Assembly (NCBI RefSeq): GCF_905475465.1
Contig: NC_062247.1
Span: 1,240,001-1,304,000 of the forward strand
Direction of reading: 5' to 3'
Source of the DNA: Pieris napi
Taxonomy: Eukaryota > Arthropoda > Insecta > Lepidoptera > Pieridae
Length of the DNA: 64,000 nt
Made by a program: the position numbers and the translations under genes
In this document: positions 56,755 to 64,000 of the stretch, one piece after another
Position numbering within the stretch: the first letter of the stretch is position 1
Layout of the letters: every line of letters starts with the position of its first letter
Notes under the pieces: model-generated
Told to the model about the DNA's origin: nothing
The model's input: the letters and a program-made list of their open reading frames with translations, nothing else
Databases searched by the model: none

Positions 56755-57218
56755 TCTATAAAATTCTCGTGTCACAATGTTCGTTTCCACACTCCTCCGA
56801 AACGGCTCGACCGATTCTTGTGACATTTTTTATTCATATTCAGTAAGTCTGACAATCGGACAACATCTATTTTTCATCCCCCTAAATGTTTAGTGTGGTC
56901 CCCAAATGAACCCCCAAAATGTTTATTTTTTAGATAAAATTTTTTGTTTTATTTTTTTATGATACAGCATGCCAAAATACATACCACCTTTAATTTTGAC
57001 CTATCTACGATCAACCCCTATATTTTATGTTAATTAAAATCTCATGACTTGAACTTGAGGTTTATATAGAGAAAAGTTTACTGAAAAACCTAAGTTTTCC
57101 TTCCATAAAACCGAACAGTCTAGGATAGCACAGCAAAATGTTCCATGTTGATATGTACTAAAAAGGTAGGCTAAGTAAGATCACATTAAGGAGAAACTAA
57201 GTTCGCGGGGGCAGCTAG
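56755..57218 (+). mobile_element. Non-autonomous Helitron-like element, both ends clear
   Basis: It begins A|TCTATAAAATTCTCGTGTC and ends GTTCGCGGGGGCAGCTAG|T. The A and T outside the ends fit insertion into an AT dinucleotide without duplication, the Helitron mode. No Rep/helicase coding. Confidence 0.72.
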
Positions 57219-57430
57219 TATATTTATAATATTCTTGATAGCCGTTTTATGGCTGGTAAAATTTTTGCCCTATCACCCGCATCCGCGTCATACATTTTGT
57301 AAAACTGCTAATTTGTACTCATTGATTACGGCGACCAAAATTGTTTTATTTATAGACATACTAGAATTTCTTTCACATTTGGTTGCAAATTCACAGACGG
57401 CTTAGCTGTACAATGTAAATTACGCAATCT

Positions 57431-57622
57431 ATGTTACTAAGATTTTTCTTAAAAGAAACAAACACGAAAAACAAACATACTTCATTCAAAAAAAACAACA
57501 TTAAAATTATTGAACAGGAACAAATTAATAAATTGTCTAACAAGTATTGGTCTAAGATCCCGCTATACAACGACCTTCACCGAGATGCTTATTTAATGAA
57601 ACTTATTTTATATATAATTTAA
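57431..57622 (+). other. Short unrecognised reading frame running into the inverted repeat
   Basis: A 63-codon frame begins MLLRFFLKETNTKN, is Lys/Asn-rich, and ends KIPLYNDLHRDAYLMKL plus a hydrophobic ILYII tail before TAA; an AATAAA lies about 15 bases beyond the stop. An in-frame TAA stands four codons before the ATG. The last 23 codons lie inside the left arm of the inverted repeat and are therefore present a second time, reversed, at about 58050-58119. I do not recognise the peptide. It may be the final exon of an unknown gene, part of a mobile element, or chance. Confidence 0.25.
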
Positions 57623-58119
57623 TATGTCAATAAATATAATCCATATGGGTTGCCTAGCAAATTTCAGTCCAGAGTAGGTTTAATTAATTTAAAAAAAAAA
57701 TATTTTTTTAAACATTTCACCGGTATGATTATTAGATAAATTCTATACCAATCGAAAGTATGAAGCCCATAGAATATGCAAACGTTAGGTTGTTTTTAAT
57801 CAATTAATTATTTATGTGTATATTTTTTATGTGACACTAAAGTATATATACATCTTTAGTATATAAGAAGGTTATAGTGATACATATATATTATATAATA
57901 CTACCCTGATTAAAAATATTGATTGAAAAAAGTTCAAAAAATTTACTACATGCAAATTATAAAAAAATTTTTTTTTTTTAAATATTAATTAAACATACTC
58001 TGGACTGAAATTTGCTAGGCAACCCATATGGATTATATTTATTGACATATTAAATTAAATATAAAATAAGTTTCATTAAATAAGCATCTCGGTGAAGGTC
58101 ATTGTATAGCGGGATCTTA
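57553..58119. repeat. Inverted repeat, arms about 140 bp, next to the Maf gene 3' end
   Basis: The left arm 57553-57693 (TAAGATCCCGCTATACAACG onward) and right arm 57978-58119 are inverted copies with few differences. They share CCTTCACCGAGATGCTTATT, AATATAATCCATATGGGTTG and CAAATTTCAGTCCAGAGTA. The 285-bp centre is AT-rich with no frame. The right arm ends 64 bp beyond the Maf stop codon. Confidence 0.85.
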
Positions 58120-58182
58120 TACTATATACAGTGGTAACATTGTTTGGTATATAATGCATTAAATAAAAACAAAGACTTGAAA

Positions 58183-59433
58183 CTATTTAACCTCTTTAAA
58201 CATGTCATAGAGTATAGAGCAAAGTCTGTAAAGGGGCAAGCCGACAACAGTAAAGTAATCACCTTCCACACGCTCTACAAAAGTGCCACCAACTCCTTGG
58301 ATACCATATCCACCAGCTTTGTCCCTAAAATAGGAATATATTATTATTACTGACGATCAAAACAAAAGATCTGGAATGATCTGGTTTAAAATATGACAAT
58401 AAGTCATACATTAGCTAATTTACTTAGATAGCTTTAAAATTATTCATTGGGTTAGTCGGCAAATAAAGATTATTTTCTTCCTACATATTTATTTTAAACA
58501 ATATGCGTTTTTCAGCTTTAAGAATTAGTTGAGACTGCAGAAAAGATCATTAAATTATTACTTGCTTGTGCCACTGAGGCCACAGGCTAAATAAATATTT
58601 AACAATTCAAATGTCTTAATAATAAAGCTTACATTGGTTCACCAGTTGCAATATATCCTCGGATTTGTTCATCATCTAATTTACCAAAGTAGACATCAGT
58701 TTTTTCAGTAAATTTTACTGTTTTCTCTAATGATTTGACAACCACTCCTGTATATACTGTGTGACCTCGTCCAGAAAGCCTGCAATTGTATATTGAGATT
58801 TTGTTTTTTAACAGTAATAAGTCTTCTCTATATAATTTATAAACATATTCATGTTTTTGATACTTATGAGCTGTGGAATATGAATATTATATTGGGATAT
58901 GAACTATTGACAAAAATACTGATCTTACATTGATAACATATCAAAAGCTTCTTCTTGGGTAATTGGCTTGCCAAACATTTTACCATCAAGTGTCACCATA
59001 GTATCTGCACCAATAATAACATCAGCTGCTGCACCCTCTGTTTTGAGTCGATTGTCAACCTCTAAGACTTTTTGTAAAGCTGTCTCTTCGACAAACTCTG
59101 AGAAGTTTTGAAAATTTTCAGGATCCAAATCCTCTTTAAATAAGGATGGGCACAACTTTACTTTTAAGCCCTATAAATTAGAATAGTGTGTAAGTACATA
59201 TATTAAGAAATTCAATAGTTTGTATTTATAAACATATACAACAAATGTCTACTAAGACTAGATATATGGTTAAGTGTTATTATTTACTATATCAAACCTC
59301 AATTCCGACCTAATAAATAATATACAGTTGAATAAGTACTTACAATATTTTCTATCAACTCTTTTCGTCTGGGAGAGCCACTTGCTAAGATAATATGTTT
59401 TTGTTTTAATACGTGCATTACTGGTTGAAGCAT
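58183..59433 (-). CDS. Maf-like nucleotide pyrophosphatase (ASMTL-like), four exons
   Basis: Maf proteins hydrolyse nucleoside triphosphates such as dTTP, UTP or modified nucleotides to the monophosphate and pyrophosphate, and are thought to clean the nucleotide pool. The gene reads on the minus strand as exons 59344-59433, 58929-59170, 58633-58779 and 58183-58324, all with GT donors and AG acceptors and matching phases, giving 206 residues and a TAG stop. Seen in order: the N-terminal Maf signature ASGSPRRKELI (residues about 20-30), GADTMV with the expected catalytic aspartate (exon 2), the junction peptide MLSGRGHTVYTGV (exons 2 to 3), GEPMDKAGGYGIQG (exons 3 to 4) and the C-terminal GDYFTVVGLPLYRL. 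The length fits a complete single-domain Maf protein; the methyltransferase half of vertebrate ASMTL is absent. The start ATG at 59431-59433 is chosen because it lies a normal distance ahead of the signature. No signal peptide or membrane segment is seen. Substrate class is inferred from the family only. Confidence 0.93.
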
Positions 59434-60282
59434 GTTTGAAGAAATTAGTTGTTACTAAATATAAGGTATTTTGGTTGAAAAACGAATAGAAGTATTAATT
59501 CTACGACAACTTTAAGATAACATTTAACAAAACATTAACATATGGTGTTAACAAGTAATGTTTATCTTTACCTATGGTAATTGCCCGCGCTTTTGTTCAT
59601 AAATCATAGACTACTCTCAACTCTAGACTGTTACAATTGAGACAGATACCTAGACGACAGGCGTGCTGCGTGACCCACTTACGCCAGAAAATTCGTATGG
59701 TTACTAAAATTTTATGTAAATCGTTCATTAAACCTTGTTTTTTTATTATTGCTATATATATTATTAATAAACTAAAAGTATAGAAAACACCAAACAAACC
59801 TTAAGGGGTTTTAGCCTTGGTGCCAAAAGGGCTATACCACAGTAAATTTTAAATTCCTTAAACTATAATTTAAAAAAAATGCAATTAATACAAAAAACTA
59901 AACAAAAACAGTGTCAAAAAAAGTTTTTATACGTAATGTGTTATATGCTTAGATCAAGGCACAACTCTGAGCTTTATATTTTATGTTAGAAATTGTTTAC
60001 AAAAAATGTATAATTATTTAGCATGGATATAACAAATTTGTTTGACTTTAGATAAAATAAAACTTCATTTACTTAGAACAAATTTATATTTTAGCTTGGT
60101 GAGATTATTTATGTTAACTTGAGAAAAATGTTAACTGACGTAGTTACTTCCAAAAGCACCATCCTGTGAGCAGCTTCTGAACCTTAGTTGGCTAGACCTA
60201 AATAAATTATGAAGTACTAAATTGATTTTTTCGTACCATGAATAGCGACGAATATAATTTAAAAAAAAATCAATCTGTAATT
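59434..60282. other. Intergenic between zinc-finger and Maf genes
   Basis: It should hold the 3' UTR of the zinc-finger gene (AATAAT/AATAAA-like words on the minus strand near 59742-59750) and the promoter of the Maf gene. No TATA box or other motif can be assigned with confidence. Confidence 0.5.
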
Positions 60283-63200
60283 TTATATACCTTCATTAGG
60301 TTTATCAAGAATGACATCAGTCCTTGGAAACGAATTGCTTAGCATTTCCAGTGCCTGCGGTGAATTTGGAATTATGTGTGGGATACCCTAAAACAAGATA
60401 AAGATTTGAGTGTAATTTTCAAGGCAGCTTTATTTCTGCTACCTACTTGTTAATTAATATAAAAATCTTTGTTTTTGACAGCAACCCTGAGTAAAAAACA
60501 TATATAATTATAATGAAGTGCTTATACAGTCTTGCTTTAATCTGTTGTATTATTTAAATTGTAAAATTCATTTGTAAGCCAAAAAATACCATAGGAACGG
60601 ATATGTAGTACGTTTCGGAGACGCTTTCTCGTGGTATGTTATGTAGAGATAATTGCTTCAGTACATCTTCGCGTGTTAGGCTTGTGTTTTCTAACTGAAA
60701 TTATTTAGTATTAATTGTGATTATAGCACCCTTGGGACGAATAATCAATTAATTAACATATATTAAATTACATTAATACTAAATGTTACAATCGCAAACC
60801 GATACTCCTTAATATACACACACTCCTGATTCTTAAAGGAGAAGGCACAAACCATAGACCTCCAAATGCTACAAATGCTCCTTAAATATATTTCAATTTA
60901 AAATGATTCCATATAATAAAATATTTAATTAATAATCAAATGTTATAAGAATATATGAAAATGATATCTAAAGGGGCTTGTATTTTTTTTAATGTAGCAG
61001 GGGGCCTCCGGGCAGAAGGTTTACCTGATGTTAAGTGACGCCCATAGACATCACATTACCAAGAAGCTCGCAAGTGGGTAGCCGGCCTTTCAAGAACTAT
61101 TACGCTCTTTTCTTTCTTAAGTATAATTAGTTCGGAAACACTTCAGTGGGCAGCTGGTTTCACATAAGAAACGCTCAGTTATGGAACGACGGACGTAAAA
61201 TTAGTAGTATATTATGAAATATATCATAATTGTAAAAAAATAAATAAACTAAAGTGCATGTAAAATAAATTACCTCAATAACAATAGTAAAAGAGGGATG
61301 CTTGAGTCGTAAGTGCGCTTGTAATTCTGACACTTGACGGAACCTACCAGGGCACCGCGGACAGGTAAAAGTACGACGCATTGGCGGGCTAAAATACATA
61401 ATAAACAAAGGTACAAATGTAAATGGGAAATACACATTAAAATACATACTACTATTGACAGGAATTATTTCACTCTTAAAGCCCTAGACAAAAGCTTTTA
61501 GCGTAATATGTATGAAAATAGTGGTCACAATTCACAAGTTATCAAAACATTCACGCCTGCCGCAATAAACATTTGTCTAGAGTAAGTTATCAAGCGTGCG
61601 TGAATTGCTAGTTGTAAATATTAATAAATTACCGTCTAAGAACGTTCAGAGAACGAATGGGTTCGTTGCGAACCGAATCATTTTGTATACCGTGTACTTC
61701 TCTGAAAAAAAAATACAAAAAATATGAAATGCTCTTCTATGAGTAATCATACAAATTAAACTTCAATTGCAGTCGCTTTTATTATTTCTCCAGAAATTTT
61801 ACAATGAACTCACTTTAAATGTTTTTGGAGCGCATTGACATTGTGCAAGTTGTGTCCACATTTTGGACATATTGTGGAATCCTTGATCATTTCTGAAAGA
61901 AACACTTCAAAATATTAAAAGTCAAAAATTCTTTTATTTTTTTTCTGGATCTTCAAGCACTATCTATATACACAGATTACACACAATATATTAAGTTTTA
62001 ACTGACAACAAATATGGCGGTAAAAACCAGAGAAAGATTTTAACTAACTACGTCAATTGTCAAACTAGTGAAACAGAATACTACTAAAATCTATAGTTGA
62101 TTTTTTTCGTTCTGTATTTAGAACTAATATTTTTAAACACGCAATGAGATAGGCTTTTCTGATTGACAGCCGATGCCGACTTTTGGTTTTACGATATTTT
62201 CCCTATGAGCAAATTCTTTGTGCGCAGATAGAGAAATCCATTGTATTAGTTTAGTCTTTATTTGAACCCAGAGTTAAGCTCGTCAAATAACATGATATAA
62301 CATGACAGTTACATATTATAATATTAATAATATCATAAGTATTACTTTACTAACAATATATGGACTTTTTAATGGTCTGTATTAAATGATTTTTATTTTA
62401 TTTTTATTTATTAAGAGTACCTTCATAATCATCCAACGCCTCATCACAATGTTCCTTCTGTCTATGTTTGTAAAGTTCAAATTTATTTGGCAAAACTTGG
62501 TCACAATCTCGGCATGGTATTCTAAAATAAATATAATAACTCAAAAACTATGAGAATGTCAATAAAAATTATTACGAAAAGAAAGGATAAACAAGGAGAT
62601 GGAGAATTTTTTATCTGTAACAACGTTTGTCACTTTTTGCTCTGGTAATGACGTCTTCTGTGGAAAAGTATGGAAAAGTGTGTATTATTTGTAAACAAAA
62701 GAAATATTGAAAAACTATAGTCATTATATATTTAGATTACATGAACATGTCTAAAAACTGTCTGAATTAAAAACTACCCAAACAAACCGTATACCTATAA
62801 TAATCTTGTCTGGCTATTTTCGTGGTACCGCCATCTTCATGTGCGGTTTTTCCGTGAATTTTCTTTCTATGATATGCAACGCTCCAGCTAAACATAAATT
62901 AAGTTAAAGATTTAATTAATAAATTACTTTAATAAATTTATATATACGTGATCGAGGTTAATTCTAAAGAAGTTATATTAAAATCCATCACAATACCATA
63001 TTAAATCAAGGACGGAGCGGATGAGCGGTTTCATGGAAGATGGAGGGATCTTGGGGTCAGGACCCCCTTAGAACGTGAAATGGATTTGGTTTTTATTTGA
63101 TATTATTAAAAAACTACCACTCAGTTGAATGAATTTCATACTTTCATTTGATTATTTGTAACTCGCTTTCAGCGACAACGTTAGTTTAGCTTTAATATAA

Positions 63201-63785
63201 AAAAACTGTGTCTTAAAATGTGCTTAGAAGCCTTAAAAGCCGGCAACGCACTTGCAAGCCAGTCCAAGAGTGGAGGTGAGCACTTAACTCTGTGTTTATA
63301 CGTTTGCCTCCTGTTTCATAAAAAAGGTTAACTATTCGATTGTTCGTATAGTTACAGGTATTAAATAAATTGAGAGAGCATTGTCGGCCTAGCGGCTACA
63401 GCGTGCGACTCTCATCCCTGAGGTCATAGGTTCAATCCCCCCACCGCACCATTGCACCGATGGTTACTTAGCTCTAACGGTGAAAAAAAACATCGCGAGA
63501 AAACCGGCTTCCCTTAGACCCAGTCGACGTGTGTGTCAGAAGGCTGATCTCCTACTTGCCTATTAGATTGACAAACGATCATGATAGAGAAATCTGAGGG
63601 CCAGACCTAAAAAAGTTGTAGCACCACTGATTTATATTATTTCTTTATTAAATAAATTGACTGAACTACCTGTTAGGAAATGTCAATTCACATTGGTTAC
63701 ACTTAAATAAAAAGTTTTCGTTGGCATGCTTCAAGCGGCGATGTACTTGTAAATACGTCCAGTGCAGATAGGAGCGACCACAGTC
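60283..63785 (-). CDS. C2H2 zinc-finger protein, last eight exons (5' end outside window)
   Basis: Eight minus-strand exons join in one frame: 63670-63785, 62795-62887, 62421-62521, 61814-61892, 61633-61701, 61274-61388, 60590-60694 and 60283-60387 (783 nt, 260 codons plus TAA). Every join has AG acceptor and GT donor. The product carries five C2H2 fingers, all with H-x4-H spacing: a first whose leading cysteine lies in the missing upstream exon (then CGRSYLHWTYLQVHRRLKH), then fingers starting CNQC, CRDC, CPKC and CPRC. Introns interrupt fingers two and four. After the last finger (near 61290) comes a fingerless tail of about 77 residues ending LDKPNEGI. Such proteins usually bind DNA in the nucleus; no target can be named. 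I do not recognise the orthologue. The last exon may instead splice at the GT inside its final codons; the in-frame TAA three codons later makes termination simpler. Introns contain LINE and SINE fragments (60990-61200, 63228-63325, 63373-63645). Confidence 0.87.
60990..61200 (-). repeat. LINE family A 3' end in a zinc-finger gene intron
   Basis: Minus-strand words CAGCTGCCCACTGAAGTGTT and GCGTCACTTAACATCAGG fit the family; it lies between exons 60590-60694 and 61274-61388 in gene orientation. Confidence 0.72.
63228..63325 (+). repeat. LINE family A 3' fragment in a zinc-finger gene intron
   Basis: AAAAGCCGGCAACGCACTTG, GAGCACTTAACTC and GTTTGCCTCCTGTTTCATAA, ending in an A run. Confidence 0.7.
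63373..63645 (+). repeat. SINE in an intron of the zinc-finger gene
   Basis: Head GTCGGCCTAGCGGCTACAGC, B box GGTTCAATCCC, body and tail (GTTGTAGCACCACTGATTTA). It lies between exons 62795-62887 and 63670-63785, in the orientation opposite to the gene. Confidence 0.8.
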
Positions 63786-63958
63786 CTATAACGTATTTTG
63801 TATTGTAATATATCTACTGCCTATATAGAAACTACCCTCCAAATATGTAAAAAAACTTGAGAGGTGTGAAAGGACACCCGGATGGAACGAAGTACCTTTC
63901 GATTAATTAGTGAAGGAATTGTAATAAAAATTTATTTTTTTAAGTTATAATAATATAT

Positions 63959-64000
63959 TTTTGAAGTTATACTTTTTTAGGCGCGTTATGAAAAATTGAT
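63959..64000 (+). mobile_element. Start of another GAAGTTATACTT-ended MITE, cut by window end
   Basis: TTGAAGTTATACTTTTTTAG and the following GCGCGTTATGAAAAATT repeat the first 40 bases of 18790-19318. The remainder lies outside the window, in the upstream intron or flank of the zinc-finger gene. Confidence 0.65.

Noticed and set aside
60270..60290. Splicing at the GT within the final zinc-finger exon to an extra exon at about 60275
   Set aside because: The implied intron would be about 20 nt, too short; reading through to TAA at 60283-60285 is simpler. A more distant exon cannot be excluded.

Overview
The window is AT-rich eukaryotic DNA whose repeat content is typical of a moth or butterfly (Lepidoptera). 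The signs are a tRNA-headed SINE in at least a dozen copies, Helitron-like elements with 5'-TC and CTAG-3' ends, jockey/CR1- and RTE-type LINE fragments, and several MITE families. There is no bacterial or viral gene order, no CRISPR array and no operon. The species is inferred only at the level of the order.

Two host genes can be supported, both on the minus strand in the last 6 kb. At 58183-59433 a four-exon gene encodes a 206-residue Maf/HAM1-fold nucleotide pyrophosphatase, the protein usually named ASMTL-like or Maf-like in insects. At 60283-63785 the last eight exons of a C2H2 zinc-finger gene can be read in one continuous frame, 260 codons with five fingers; its 5' end lies beyond position 64000. 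All exon joins were read by eye from GT/AG signals and phase. The two genes lie head to tail, about 850 bp apart.

Positions 1 to about 58000 are mostly repeats in AT-rich DNA, with no host exon I can defend. Region by region: 1-10 kb holds LINE 3' ends, SINEs and a GGGAGCG-ended MITE. 10-20 kb holds a TTAA-flanked (piggyBac-like) MITE, adjacent Helitrons, a PIF/Harbinger-like element with a MADF-like peptide, a 318-bp MITE with TATA target duplication and a MITE with GAAGTTATACTTC ends. 20-30 kb holds a 550-bp direct repeat pair and several LINE 3' ends. 29.7-30.4 kb is a MITE-in-MITE nest whose empty site is preserved at 10.5 kb. 41.3-42.0 kb is a 620-bp foldback. 43.0-45.0 kb is a PIF/Harbinger copy with TTA target duplication split by a LINE. 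52.8-55.9 kb is an RTE LINE remnant split by a jockey-like LINE that keeps an open frame of over 800 codons. 57.5-58.1 kb is an inverted repeat just past the 3' end of the Maf gene.

I see no multi-gene undescribed system. The most informative items are the nested insertions, which date elements relative to one another and fix target-site lengths, the unexplained direct repeat at 23-25 kb, and the inverted repeat at 57.5 kb next to a short unrecognised reading frame.
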